Assembly (NCBI GenBank): GCA_022925895.1 | Contig: JAKSYS010000630.1 | Location: forward strand, 1-36,772 | Direction of reading: 5' to 3' | DNA from: Fragilaria crotonensis | Taxonomy: Eukaryota > Bacillariophyta > Fragilariophyceae > Fragilariales > Fragilariaceae | DNA: 36,772 nucleotides | Part shown: positions 10,119-20,738 of the stretch, in pieces | Layout of the letters: each line of letters opens with the position of its first letter | How positions within the stretch are numbered: the stretch's first letter is position 1 | Position numbers and translations under genes: made by a program | The notes under the pieces: model-generated | What the model was told of the DNA's origin: nothing | The model's input: the letters and a program-made list of their open reading frames with translations, nothing else | Database searches by the model: none

Positions 10119-13100
10119 TGCGAGGGCCGCCAAAACTGCTGCCAGCTCCGAATCCTGTAGTGGGCAGGCCGTTCGACTGACTGTCGTGAGAAAAACGGCA
10201 ATTCTCGCCATACCTGCAGGAACCCTGGGCAAAGAATTTGCAGGGAGCCTTTTTAGTACCTCCTGTTGCTGCAAAGTTCCCACCGAATGGTGCTCCTTGC
10301 GCTTGACCACCGAACGGAGACGGATTTGGAGCTTGATTGCTTCCACCGAAAGGCCCGCCGAACGGTGTAGTTTGTTGGGTGCCTCCAGAGAATGGTGCGG
10401 TTGATGCGGCCCCGGCTCCAAAGGGAGCTTGATTTGCTTGCGAGGCACCTCCGAAAGGACTAGGATTGATGCTCGGTGCCCCAAAGGGTGTCATCGTTGT
10501 TGACTGGGAGCCGAACGGCGTTGGGGCTGGTTGCGAAGATCCGAAGAGTGTATTGGCTTGCTGTGGAGCGCCAAATTGACTTGATGTACCTCCAAACGGC
10601 GATGGAACCGCTTGAGGAGCACCAAAAGGAGACGACATCGCTGTTCCTGCACCTCCGAGAGGGGATGGCCCCGTTTGTGTGGCACCAAACGGCGTCGATG
10701 CCGGTATTGTCCCAACCCCGAAGGTCGAGGTCCCTGACTGGGGGGCACCAAACGGCGTCGAGGTCGACGAAGCAGTGCTTCCAAAGGGGCCACCAAACGA
10801 ACTTGACGTCGAAGGTGCCGCACCGAAGGGTGTCTGTGCTGAAGGGGGCGCGCCGAACGGAGTTGAAGACAATGCTCGAGAACCAAAAGGTGTCTGCGTT
10901 GCCTCCGAAGGACCAAACTGGGACAATGTGGAGGATGTAGAACCGAACGGTGTCTGCACTGCATGTGTGGTGCCGAATGGGGTTATTGTCCCGGGCGCAT
11001 TACCAAACGTTGGATTGACTGGTTGCGATACACCAAATGGAGGCGCCGAAGCTGCTACGTTGCCGAATGGTGACGGGGACGACTGTCCTCCAAACAGAGT
11101 GTCATTGAAAGCACCAGCTGATGAATCCGTCATCCCTGCATCATTGCTTGCCATATTGTCGCCTCGTGTATACGAGTCGCTCGTAGAGTTGTTCCGCCCG
11201 CCGATAGGCCCCCCAATGCCACCAGAGCTTAGACCAAATGGACTGGCCGCAAAAGGAGAAGCATTTGACTTAGCTGGTGCCCCAAACGGATTCGACGGTG
11301 TTGACATCGATCCAAAAGTGGGATTGGTAGATGACGGAACCGGTGCCGGTGGAGGGACTGATCCACCGTCGTTGTAGAGTGCGTCCAGCGCCCGTGAAGG
11401 GAGATGCGTTTGAAAACCCGCGAATCCTCCTTTTATTGTCTCCTTCAATCTATGTGCTCTCGGCGCCCCCACTGGTCCTTCATCCAATCGCGTGATGGTA
11501 TCCGTTGTGATCAGGTCTAAAAGAGCCTTGAATTCGCTGGCATATAAGTTTGCCATCATATGCCCAGCGCCGGTCAAGAAGGCATCCAGAACAGGGGCGG
11601 TGTTCAGAGGCATCTGTTCTGGTTTCGGTGGCAACATCTCCATGAATCGCCGAAGCCATGCAATGGCGCTTTTGTGGCCGCCGAAAAGTGTGTGGTTGAC
11701 TGGATGGCTTGACATTATATTCGCAACCATTGAAACGATGCCTTCAGTTCGGTGAAGAAATCTTTCAAAAGATTCGAACTCCCCATCTTTATTTTTCGCC
11801 ATTCCCAAACTCTCCATAAGCTCATCCTCAGTGGCATCCTTATCAGGCTTCGGTAAAGCTGGAATGGCAGTTGGACAAACTGAGTAAATGTGTGCCTCAA
11901 AGATGGGGGCGAAGCCCTCAATTTCAGAAGAGACCATGGCCAAGAAAGCTGCCAAGGGAAAACCATCGCCTCGGGGGCTACTCAAGTGTGCAGCAAAATG
12001 CATAAGTTTTCAGAAGTTGGTGACAAAGTCGGATAATGTGGCAAATACGTACCCGTTGAAACCTTCCGCTTGAATACGAACAACCGCAGAACTCGCAAGC
12101 AGATCCATGGCATAAAGTTGGCCTTTGGTTGTATCCGGGGAGACTTCGGGATTGCCTTGTTGGAGCTGTGCTTGCATTTGGTTGTCTTGTTCCTTTTCAG
12201 CCTTTATCGCCGCGATCACTTCAACCGCAACAGACTGAATTTTGCCCACATCTGCTGCCAACGTATTTACACGTCCTCTGCAGATTTTTTTCATGTTCAT
12301 GCGACGCTTGGCCACAGCTATGTTAGTTTCATATGGCTGCACTGCGGCTCGAATGTCAACCAGTTTTTCCACTAATGCATGGGCCTCAGTGATGTATGCC
12401 CATTTCTCTAATTCTTTTCGTTGCTTTTCCTTGTCAACTTTAGATTGTTTTTCTTTTTTTTCCTCCTGTTCTCGAACGAGCTTATCTTTTGCTTCTTGTT
12501 CTTCTCGTAGAGTCTCGTCCAGGGCATCCTGCTGCCGTCGGACTTCATCCTCCGCCTGCTTTGCTCTGTTTTCGGCCAACATTCGTTCGTGTTTCTCCAA
12601 CTGAATGATCGCCTTTGCATCTTCATGATCGGCCTTGAGAATGCTTCTCAAAGCATTGAATGATTCCTTGTGCTGTCGATCTCTCTTCCTTTCATATGAT
12701 TCCTTCCAAAGGTCAAGCTTTTGATACTCTTTTCGCGCCGATTCATTCAGCTGCCGAAGCTTCAGACCCACCTCATTCTGAATTTGAGCATGCTTTGCCG
12801 GAGTAGCGCCAGTAACAGTGCTGGCTGAGAGAAGGCGTGCAATTTCATCAATACTGTCGTCCCTGGCTTCAAAGTGCATCGTTATGGCTGTATTCAATCA
12901 TGGCACTCGCCGATGCTGTGGATCGATCCCAATAGCGCTCGATGGATGGGAACTTTTGTGCCCTTGACTTCAGGACGGCAGGTTGTTCGTCCAGCAAAAC
13001 GACGGGATGACAGAAATGCCGACCATTCTCGACGGAATAGGTTTCCTTGGGAGGATAGAGACCGAAACGTGCAAGACCCCATCTCGGGGAAGTGACGAAG

Positions 13101-13228
13101 GGCAATGGATGCGGTGGTTCTTCTTCCTCCGATTCAACGTTGTCCTCGTCAGAGTCGACAGATCCGTCCTCAAGATCATCTTCTACATCTCTACAAGCGC
13201 CTTTGACTTGCAATCCGAAACGCCCCAT
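10114..13228 (-). CDS. GLE1: GLE1-like mRNA export factor fused to an FG-repeat/CCCH (NUP42-like) tail
   Basis: The N-terminus from ATG 13228 is acidic. A long charged coiled coil with many Lys/Glu/Gln follows (about 12400-12700), then a GLE1 domain. The latter shows FPLAAFLAMVSSEIEGFAP, the CP..IPALPK segment equivalent to CPY.vP in GLE1, a FERFLHRTEGI block and ANLYASEFKALLDLI. GLE1 activates the DEAD-box helicase DBP5 at the cytoplasmic face of the nuclear pore. Downstream are about 32 FG dipeptides, mostly PFG, and a C-terminal CCCH finger, CKFFAQGSCRYGENCRFSH (Cx7Cx5Cx3H), as in NUPL2/NUP42, the separate GLE1 partner. An in-frame TGA near 12015 is removed by an intron with donor GTACGT at 12052 and acceptor at 11981 or 11978; phase matches either way. 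A second frame change near 12870-12960 needs an intron (perhaps GTTCCC...GCCAG, about 90 nt) or is an indel. Confidence 0.83.
11978..12052 (-). other. Predicted GLE1 intron (72 or 75 nt)
   Basis: The minus-strand donor GTACGT (first base 12052) follows AAC GG. The acceptor is either TTGAG (last base 11981) or GAGTAG (last base 11978). Both join in phase to give Asn-Gly followed by Ser-Pro-Arg or Pro-Arg, and then GDGFPLAAF. The splice removes an in-frame TGA and restores the spacing expected between the two halves of the GLE1 domain. Confidence 0.75.
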
Positions 13229-13639
13229 TGTCAAGAAATATGCAATGAGTTATGGTATCTGAAAGGAAAAGCAGCTGTGTCGGAAATATGAATGATGACT
13301 GTCGTCGTTTCATTCAAAGATTAGTGTGAGGGTGTGCATTGTACACCTTCATTCGATGGCGAATAATTTACTTCCGTCGGCATCAAGTGCGGAGTGCGAG
13401 GTGCGAGTACATGTACTGCGATCTGCGATCTGACAAGGTCTTCCGCTATCTATCTGTAGTACTACAGTACTTGTACGCCGGTCCTCGTACTCCGGACTTC
13501 GGAAGGCAAAAATCTCGTTTGAAGTTTTCTGAGATGTGATGATCATCGAGTTAGGAATGCAAGTCGGTGCTACTGTGCTACATAGGTAGGTTTCTAGCGA
13601 GTAGCGAGTAGTGTCATCTAATTGTAAGATTCAACCAAA
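13229..13639. promoter_or_regulatory. Spacer upstream of GLE1, GTAC-rich
   Basis: This 411-bp spacer lies between the GLE1 start and the 3' end of the small membrane-protein gene, both on the minus strand. It contains a cluster of GTAC-type words (about 13405-13500). No core promoter element could be assigned. Confidence 0.35.
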
Positions 13640-13990
13640 TTAATAGAAAATGCCTTGGCCTGCGAGCAAAACCAGCACGGCTACGGCGCCCATTATGTAA
13701 AGCAACACGTTGGCTTGCTTCGATTCGGAATCCAGGCCAGCGGAAGCTTCAGCGAGGAGACGGTCTCTCATAGCGTTGGATATGGCAGGCTTAACTGGAG
13801 TCAAATCTACTTCATCGTCGTAGAAGGTACCATCGAGGGAAGTTTTAGGCGATTCCTCTTCTGACATTCTCAAGCTGATTGAAGGGGAAGCAGCCGTGAC
13901 GAACTGAGCTCGCTGAATTGGGTTCACGAAGGCAGCTGTGATTCCTGCAGTGCCCAGCAGAAGAAAGAAGAGGCGTATCGCGCGCATCAT
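13640..13990 (-). CDS. Small plastid-targeted single-pass membrane protein, function unknown
   Basis: The 116-residue protein starts at ATG 13990; a second ATG follows directly at 13987. It opens with a signal peptide (MMRAIRLFFLLLGTAGITA) followed by AFVNP, an ASAFAP-like cleavage motif for import into the complex plastid. The short mature part is acidic and polar (SEEES, FYDDEVDLTPVKPAISNAM). It ends with one transmembrane helix, LLYIMGAVAVLVLLAGQGIF, only one residue from the stop. Membrane insertion of the mature protein by its C-terminal helix is therefore likely. The layout resembles small thylakoid or envelope proteins, but I do not recognise the family. The frame is open further upstream, but that part is basic and lacks a signal peptide, so the internal ATG was chosen. 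Confidence 0.7.
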   Translation of the reverse strand: MMRAIRLFFLLLGTAGITAAFVNPIQRAQFVTAASPSISLRMSEEESPKTSLDGTFYDDEVDLTPVKPAISNAMRDRLLAEASAGLDSESKQANVLLYIMGAVAVLVLLAGQGIFY

Positions 13991-14285
13991 GGCAGTGTCG
14001 TTCCGCTGTGCTGTTGTCGTGTAACGATTTATGAGATTCGAGGTGTCACGCAAAAGGTGTCGATTGCCGACACGCATGTACCGGTACACGTACGCTTCAC
14101 CGCATCAGTGAACTTACTCAGTTGAATAAGTCGGACGGATGTACTCGAAGTACGTAGATATCGGTAGTCACTCGTACAGTCCAGTATGCATACATTACTA
14201 CTACTACTCTATACCATATGATAGAGTTACTGTAAAAATGCATCATTGAGAACTCAGTCCCATATCAGTCAACCAGCAGGTACCA
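13991..14285. promoter_or_regulatory. Spacer between the small membrane-protein gene and the hAT element
   Basis: GTAC-rich sequence (clusters at about 14076-14090 and 14140-14180) with no gene. It holds the presumed promoter of the small membrane-protein gene. The hAT element has inserted just beyond it. Confidence 0.35.
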
Positions 14286-14293
14286 GGTATGAG

Positions 14294-14315
14294 CAGGGGT
14301 GTCCTATTTAAGGCG
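14294..14315 (+). repeat. hAT left terminal inverted repeat
   Basis: 22 bp, perfect inverted match to 18152-18173, directly preceded by the target duplication GGTATGAG. The first mismatch between the two ends is the 23rd base. Confidence 0.93.
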
Positions 14316-14395
14316 ACCGGGCCGGCGCGCCTAGCAGCGCCTTAATTAGTTAATATAGGCGCTTTTTTAGACCTTCAAAAAGGCGGTGTAAGGCG

Positions 14396-14427
14396 GTGGG
14401 GTTAGGGGTTAGGGTTTTGGGGGTTTA
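14396..14427 (+). repeat. Telomere-like G-rich stretch inside the hAT left end
   Basis: The sequence runs GGGGTTAGGGGTTAGGG followed by TTTTGGGGGTTTAG, that is, imperfect TTAGGG-type units. It lies inside the hAT element, so it is probably part of the transposon end and not a relic of a chromosome end. Confidence 0.5.
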
Positions 14428-15453
14428 GAGTTGAGGTTTACGACAGTACAGTGTGACTGTAGTGCAAACTTCGTCGTTCAGGCTACTGACTACTGACACA
14501 ATGCTTCACAAGAACACTTCGTGAAACATTGCAACATGGCATCTCCTCTTCACAGATTGTGCCTTTTGCTCTTCAGACAATGATGCTCCTCAAGACAATT
14601 CCAAGCGTCCCGCTGGCATTCCAGCGTGTGACATTCCCATTCAGCTTCTCCCACTGCCCAGAAGCTGCAATACGTTTTACATTCATGGGCAGAAGGCTCG
14701 TGGATTTCATCGTTTTTTGTCAACGCAGTCCTCAAATTATCAATGGCGCACTACTTTGATCGGCATTGTGTCAGTCAAGTTTTGCACGCATTCATTACTA
14801 ACGAGAAAGGCATCCGGTCGATTGAATTGAATATGCTGCCGGTACCATGCTGATCTGCATTGAAACAACATTCTTCACCGCAGTTGCCGCACTCTCCGTG
14901 TGAAATGCTAACTGGTGGCGAACGTCTACTGCAGCCTATCAGCAGCCCTGGATCTATTGACTCTGCGATGGATATTGCAATACTTGAACTTAACGAGATG
15001 ATTGGCTGCGGTCAGAGATATTGGCAACAAAGATGCACAAAGCGTGAGTGGCTCCCGTGAGAAGTCAGAGTGGTTCATTCTTGCCGAAGTGCCCGAAGCC
15101 ACTTGAAGCGAATGTGTTTGTTGACTTCTACACCCTGTCATGAGACAATGATTATCCAGCTTACATTCTGTGAGGTTTGTATACTATAGTGGAATGAATC
15201 TCTTCAATTAAGTCGCTCAGAACGACACGTGTTATCAGTTGAAGAGAACAACGGTCAGAATCGGTTGCTGCAATGCCACTGCCGCTCTGACAGTTTGCAT
15301 GAATTGGTTGTGTCCTTCTTAGTGCTCATCATTTGCTGTGGATCTTTTGATAAATTTGCACTCTTCTTTGACAGATGTTAAAGTCGATGTCAATTTTACT
15401 AATGGCATCGCTACTACTAGAATGATTTGACAGCTACACGCACATCTTCTACT
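14428..15453. other. Non-coding interior of the hAT element
   Basis: About 1 kb between the left end and the transposase stop codon. A 66-residue plus-strand frame (14860-15060) exists but matches nothing I recognise. No second transposon gene can be supported. Confidence 0.5.
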
Positions 15454-17949
15454 TCACATTTCCTGAATTGCTCTGTATTGCTTTGTCTGCAGCACTGCCT
15501 GTAAACCAAAATCCGAGAGTGACTTGCGGAAGTCATCCTTTTCCCATCGCAAGATTGAAAAATCAGACTCAACCGTGCAAGTGCCTGGAAACAGGGTCGC
15601 AATCACTCCACAGAACTCGATCAAGTTTGGAAAGCTTGCATTGCCAAGAACACGCCAATTCTCTTCGAATGAGCACGTTGGACGTAGGGAATCGATTGCC
15701 TGCTTGACAACATCATCTGTCCTGTAGTGCATGATCAGGGCTCTGTGCTCGTCTGCAATTATGTCAACCTGCTCATTTGAGTACCGACTCTGCAGACGAT
15801 GATTGTAGACACAGACCTGCCGAAGGAAATCCCCAGGACGTGTTGTAACCAATTTTGGCGGCAATACAGGAGGCAACAAGTCTTCCGCCACATAAGGACG
15901 GTTGTCAGCTTCTCGGAAAACGCATATCTTGGTTATCCTATCACATGCCACAGTGAAGAGGCTTCCAACATCATGTATCAACTTGGCCTGAACTGCAGGG
16001 TCCGATTCCTCAATCAGGTCTTCCACCCAACTAGCAAGGCCAACAAGAAACTCACGAACATTCACCTTGAGAACAGCAAACGACCCGTTGATAACATATG
16101 TTATTGGATTGAGAAGGTTGATCGCCTCATCATTAAGTGGACCATCAATTCTAACATCCTCTACCAGTGTCGCAACGAGCTTCTCAAAGCTGCATTCTGC
16201 TGGTTTATAAGCATTGTCGACCCTTGAATATACTTGAAGGTTACTGCCGTTGCATTCGTGAAAGCATCAACAGCGACAAGATATACCCACCAAATGCGAG
16301 GTGGAGCGGCGTTCAAATTGCTCTTCTCGATGTAGTGAAGGAGTTCAGCTCGGTGCAGTTTAAACCAGTTCGTAACCTTGTAGGTAGACAACCAGCGGTT
16401 GACAACTCGAGGGCATGTAGTCCCCATGTCGGCCACAAGTTTCTGCTGACGACTGAGGTGAGTGATGAATGAGAGCATAATTGAAAAGAACGACTCGTTT
16501 ACCACTTTCTTCATCACGTGCTCCATCACCAAGTCAAGTTGATGTGCACCACACCAAATTCGTAGCATGGGACACTTCGGGTGCATTGCTTGTTGAAGTC
16601 GGGTCACAACACCCACTGCACGACCTGTCATATTTCTTGCTCCGTCAGTTGCAACTCCTAGCATCGAAACCTTCCAATTGGGACACAGGACGTCAAGAAA
16701 CTTCGTCAACATATTGAACATGACTTCACCTGTGTGACGGTCATGTAGCGGAAGTGCACAACCATGGACATTGTAGATCTTGCGATGCTTTTTACTATAC
16801 AACCGAAATCGTAGGTCAAGGTATGAGGTGCTCTGATGGGTGGCACTATCAAGAGCGATGGAGAAACCCCAAGATTCTTGTAAGAGTTCAGAAATCTTCT
16901 GAAGGTTGGCAGCACATGCTACCCTTACCATCTTGCTGATGTCGCCGCGATGACAGACATCCTTAGTCCCACACACAACGGCAGTATGGTGGAGAATGTT
17001 TTTTGCCATCCGGAACGAAGCTCCACACATGATGTAACCAATGACCAGATCAAAGACCACGGTATTGGAGATAGATGCTATGTACTGGTATGATGACTGT
17101 CGCTGCTGTGCTGCTCCGTCACCTACTTCAACACTAGTCTCGTTGCAATGATGACTGTCATCATTCTCAACCTGAAATAGGTCTTCTTGTCGCTCAAAGA
17201 TTGACATGGCTCGTCGCTTCATTTCTTGATAGCTTGAGAGTCGATCGGCAATCACTGCATCATGCTCAGCACAACTGCCGAATGTAGGAACTACTCGATC
17301 ACCACGTTCATCTGTTGCTGGCTCGTCCTCATCTCCATAAATGTTGATATCATCTTCATCCATTGACTGTGCATTGCCTCCAACCAGCAAAACTTGGGGA
17401 GGACAATAAAACATGTCGCCAATAATGTCGTCAACAATTCCTTTCTTGATGATGAAGACATATTCTTGTCGCTGTGTTGTGTTGCTCCCCAGCAGCGCAC
17501 CAGCAGATCTCCCACTGCCATGTGGAAAATGTCCCTTCACTGAGCTGCTTCGCTTGCCATGATTCTGCAGAAAAAAGTTGTCACACTCCTGCAGTCGAGT
17601 CTGGCATGCTAGTCCTCCCCATGCAATCTTTGCTTCCTCGAACTCTGCCCACTTTACTGCATGTTGGGTCTTCATGTGAGTTTCAATGTTATCGTACCGA
17701 AATGGAGCTAACCAAGACTGCCCAAGGCTTGTTGTCTTACGCTTTGCTCCCACCTTGTCTTCTCGGCCAAATGCAATGCAGAATCGACAGCGAAGCCCAT
17801 TGACTACACCTGTGTGAATCACACGAGATGCAACACTGACTGAACTTGAAATCATTCTCCTTCACATATCCGCTTGATCGAGCCGAAGCACCAGTTGGAG
17901 ATGTGCTTGATGTTGGAGACGAGGAGGGGCCCTTCTTTCTTTTTGCCAT
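15454..17949 (-). pseudogene. hAT transposase with N-terminal zinc finger, two frameshifts
   Basis: The first segment starts at ATG 17949 (MAKRKKGPSSS). The frame changes near 17850 into a long segment with a zinc finger of BED type (CRFC ... HMKTQH). This is followed by the hAT RNase H-like core: IALDSATHQSTSYLDLRFRL with the first Asp, GVATDGARNMTGRAVGVV with the second Asp, and IWCGAHQLDLVM, the C-x2-H motif of the insertion domain. A second frame change near 16185 leads to the C-terminal part (stop at 15454). There FPNLIEFCGVIATLFPG and TCTVESDFSILRWEKDDFRK hold the likely catalytic Glu and the dimerisation segment. All parts are present in order, so only two small indels disable it. Assembly error at either site would turn it back into a full gene. 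Confidence 0.85.
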
Positions 17950-18151
17950 TCTTGATGATAGGAAGATACTCATTTTGCTTGAAATGAAAACGCGGAGCAG
18001 CAGCCAACAACGAGCACTAGTACAAACATACGAGACAACTCGTCGTACAATTCCACTTGCTCCTATGTTTGTAGCGTAGAATCTACAGGGTCTTATTTAA
18101 GGCGCGATTTTGAGGCTTCAAAAAGGCGCTTAGGCCCAAAATTAAGGCGCC

Positions 18152-18173
18152 CGCCTTAAATAGGACACCCCTG
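18152..18173 (-). repeat. hAT right terminal inverted repeat
   Basis: 22-bp inverted match to the left end, followed by the target duplication GGTATGAG at 18174-18181 and then a second partial copy of the same word, GTATGAG. Confidence 0.93.
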
Positions 18174-18181
18174 GGTATGAG

Positions 18182-19585
18182 GTATGAGTACTCAGTGCAT
18201 GGTACTTGTACCAGGTAACACGTACAAGGAACAGGGTCATATGCCATGTCTAGCTAGTACGGAGTACGGAGTAGAGTTTGTGCTCAGTACTGCAGTACGG
18301 AAATGGAGTACTTGTACTGTAGTACTTACTTTAAGTTATAGTAGTATGCATACGTGCATAAGAGTTAAAGAGTGCATCAACCCTATCTCGAGTTGATGAG
18401 GCAATGAAAACGGAAAACGCAACACTACAAAATACATAAACAGAAGTTCTATGCATGTATGATATATGTTTATCAGTATCCTTGTTGAAAATGTGAGATC
18501 TGTGATCTCTGATCTTTGGAAGAATCCACAGGATCCCCAGACGTTGCCTAATCGGCTTGTCAGAGCATCCGGCAATATGGCTTCTTGTTTGCATATTTGA
18601 TGTCATAGTGACTGTGTTGGATAGTTTAGCACTGTGCATGTCTGTATGTAGACTCTAGTAGTGTTAGTTCTCTACAGGCAGTGTACTGGGCTAAAAAGGC
18701 AGTTGTTGCGATGTTACTGTAACCCTAGGGAGTCAACCGCTTCTGGATGGCTTCACTACTGTAGCATAGGCCTGTGGGGTGGCAGGTGGGTAGCAAAAAG
18801 TTGTTAGGAAGGTTTTACATCACCATTGCCCCTGATCTGATAACATGTGAGAAAAGTGAGCAATCGAATCTCTATCCCGAAACAGTACGACTACTTTCCC
18901 CAGTAGTAGTATGGATACTACGCCCATGTCCTTGTTCAAATCCAACTACGTACCTGGTACCAGTACTGTAGCGACTAAGAAAGCTGCATAATAGGGTACT
19001 GTATGCGCCAGTACTCCTACAGCAGTATTGCCCACAGTCTTATCTGTCTAATAAGCGCACGTGAAATAGGGTAGTGTATGCGCCAGTACTCTACTGCAGT
19101 ATTGCCTACAGTCTTATCTGCGTAAGGAGCAGATGACGACGCACGACATCGCGTACAGCAGGAATCCACATCGGTGTACTGCATCAGTGTACGGTAAGGT
19201 TTATAGGAAAAGGGTACAAGTAGTACAAGTACCAGATTACCATACAAGTACTGTACCAGTAGTATAGTGGTAGAGAGTACCCAGTACTGACCGGTACATA
19301 TCTGATTACTGTATTCCACTACTATGATATTAGTTGTGGAACGTAAGACAGAGTACAGAGCTTACTCAATCTTACACCGTACATGTAAAAAGCACAGCTG
19401 GTTGCGACGATCTTTACTTGACTGTCCACGAGCTTGTCTCTACCCTCTACTCTAGAGTACAGTCGTGACTACATCAATAGGAGATCATGCATCCCTATCA
19501 GTTCACAGATGATACCACAAGCTCTGGTGTCAGTGCTGGTCATAACATCCGTATCGGTTGATAGGGACAAGCGCTTGCTCGGGTG
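18182..19585. other. Spacer with repeat copy and GTAC-rich sequence
   Basis: This is 1.4 kb without a credible gene. It contains one copy of the roughly 500-bp repeat family (18522-19052). A short internal duplication follows, in which the 18994-19048 sequence recurs at about 19070-19121. Then comes a dense GTAC-rich block (19190-19320). Open frames here are short and repeat-derived. Confidence 0.5.
18522..19052 (+). repeat. Copy of a dispersed roughly 500-bp repeat
   Basis: It matches the unit at 31894-32393 over its whole length with many substitutions and small indels. Both start GAATCCAC-GGAT-CCCAG, both share CTCTAGTA, TCTCTACAGGC, GGGCTAAAAA, GAGTCAA, CATCACCATTGCC and GAGAAAAGTGAG in order, and both end at GTCTTATCTGT. 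No terminal inverted repeats or open frame were seen. Confidence 0.8.
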
Positions 19586-20738
19586 TCAGTGTTGAGCACC
19601 ATTCGCAGCAGTGGCAGCCTTTACTTCGGAGCTCATGCGATCAGGACTATACTCCGGTGGCGGCTCTTTTCCACAACGTCTGAACAAATAGGCAACTTCG
19701 ATGTCCTTGGTAATGGGGATAATCAAATCCCTATAGATAAACTCGATCACAGTTGGATCCACTTTCCCGTGTTGTTTTCGGCCGTCCATGGCCTCAACAG
19801 CCGCCACAACTGCAGATGCAGCAGCTGCAGCTACGATAGCGGTATTCTCGTCAGTCACCTCTTCCATTTGTAAAGAAGCGCTGAGCAGGGGTTCTCGTCC
19901 ATACGTCGCTGCCTTCAACCTTGCCCGTCGAATCACCATCTTTTCTACTGGTGCATTAGTTAGCAACGCCATGACACCATCGGCGTCGTTCGCATCCACC
20001 AGTCGTTGATAGCCTTCCGGATCTCCACGGTATTTGGATTCCGCCACAAACTTCCCATAGTGCACTCGCCTTGAAAGGGCTTGCAAAGCCGCGATATCAC
20101 ACAGCGTGCAAGAGCCATGTTGTTCATCGTCCCCGAGAGTCGTGAGCGAAGGGATGATTGTGTCAATATATTTTTGTAATAGTATTTGATTGAAGTTGAC
20201 CTTGGCAGCATTTGAGGCCAAGATTTCTGGATAATCTAGCTTGGGAAGATTTTCCACTGGACCGTCAGGCAATCGTTCAGGGAAGAAGGCAGCCTCTTCA
20301 GGCGAAGTATAGCGTCGCATTCCACAGTGAAGTGCTTCCTGGCGAGGCAAGTGAGAAGAATTCGGTTGGAAGGCGAGAAATCAATCACGGGTGTTATAAA
20401 ACTGAACTTACGGTGCCCATTAGCATGTACTCTAGAAAGCTCAGTTCGCCATCGCCATCCTTACTACCTAAGGGACAGCCCAGATCACCGAATCCACCCT
20501 TCTGATAGACAATATCATTTCGGCGAAACTGCGCTCGTTCAATCAATGCAAAGATGATGGTCTCCTCCTGGCGGATGAGTGTCGATCGAATAGATTCGAG
20601 GCTCAAAATTTCCGAAGTCTTTACACACTCATCATCGATCGCCATGTTTTGCGATACAAAAGTTGGAGTTTGAGGCCCCCATGATGCAAAGGCCCTGCAT
20701 GTGGTCATGAGTGAGAATAAGAACAGCAGGACCGGCAT
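19586..20738 (-). CDS. Plastid chorismate mutase (AroQ type, eukaryotic)
   Basis: Two exons, 20738-20412 and 20338-19586, are joined in phase 0 across a 73-nt intron (donor GTAAGT, acceptor GCCAG), giving 359 residues. The enzyme converts chorismate to prephenate, the first step toward phenylalanine and tyrosine. Family motifs are [30 protein letters not shown] at the splice, [48 protein letters not shown] and a C-terminal [20 protein letters not shown] ... [10 protein letters not shown]. The N-terminus ([21 protein letters not shown]) is a signal peptide followed by an Ala-Phe motif, indicating plastid import, where the shikimate pathway is expected. An Ala-rich insert ([18 protein letters not shown]) sits before the last helix. 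The ATG at 20738 was chosen because it begins the signal peptide; only a GTG lies upstream. It is divergent from LSM7. Confidence 0.92.

Larger units (their letters stand above)
14294..18173. mobile_element. Complete hAT-superfamily DNA transposon (3,880 bp)
   Basis: Both ends begin CAGGGGTGTCC and form a 22-bp perfect inverted repeat (14294-14315 and 18152-18173). The element is flanked by a perfect 8-bp target duplication, GGTATGAG (14286-14293 and 18174-18181). The 8-bp duplication, the CAGGG-type terminus and an hAT transposase inside together define the superfamily. The AAGGCG word is repeated several times inside each end. The transposase is frameshifted, so this copy is structurally complete but probably not autonomous. 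The perfect target duplication and termini suggest a fairly recent insertion. Confidence 0.93.

Noticed and set aside
10679-11377. A 232-residue plus-strand open frame rich in Pro, Asn and Gly
   Set aside because: It is the antisense shadow of the FG-repeat region of GLE1; its repetitiveness mirrors the PFG repeats.
12014-12016. In-frame TGA in the GLE1 frame, next to a selenocysteine-factor gene, as a possible selenocysteine codon or readthrough site
   Set aside because: A GTACGT donor and TTGAG or GAGTAG acceptors flank it, join in phase and restore the expected GLE1 spacing. An intron explains it fully.
14396-14427. Interstitial telomere or chromosome-fusion scar
   Set aside because: The run is short, imperfect and lies within a bounded hAT element, so it is transposon sequence.
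18780-18950. Possible tRNA/SINE promoter boxes in the dispersed repeat (GTTCAAATCC near 18934)
   Set aside because: The other copy lacks the same word, and no properly spaced A box or cloverleaf could be drawn.
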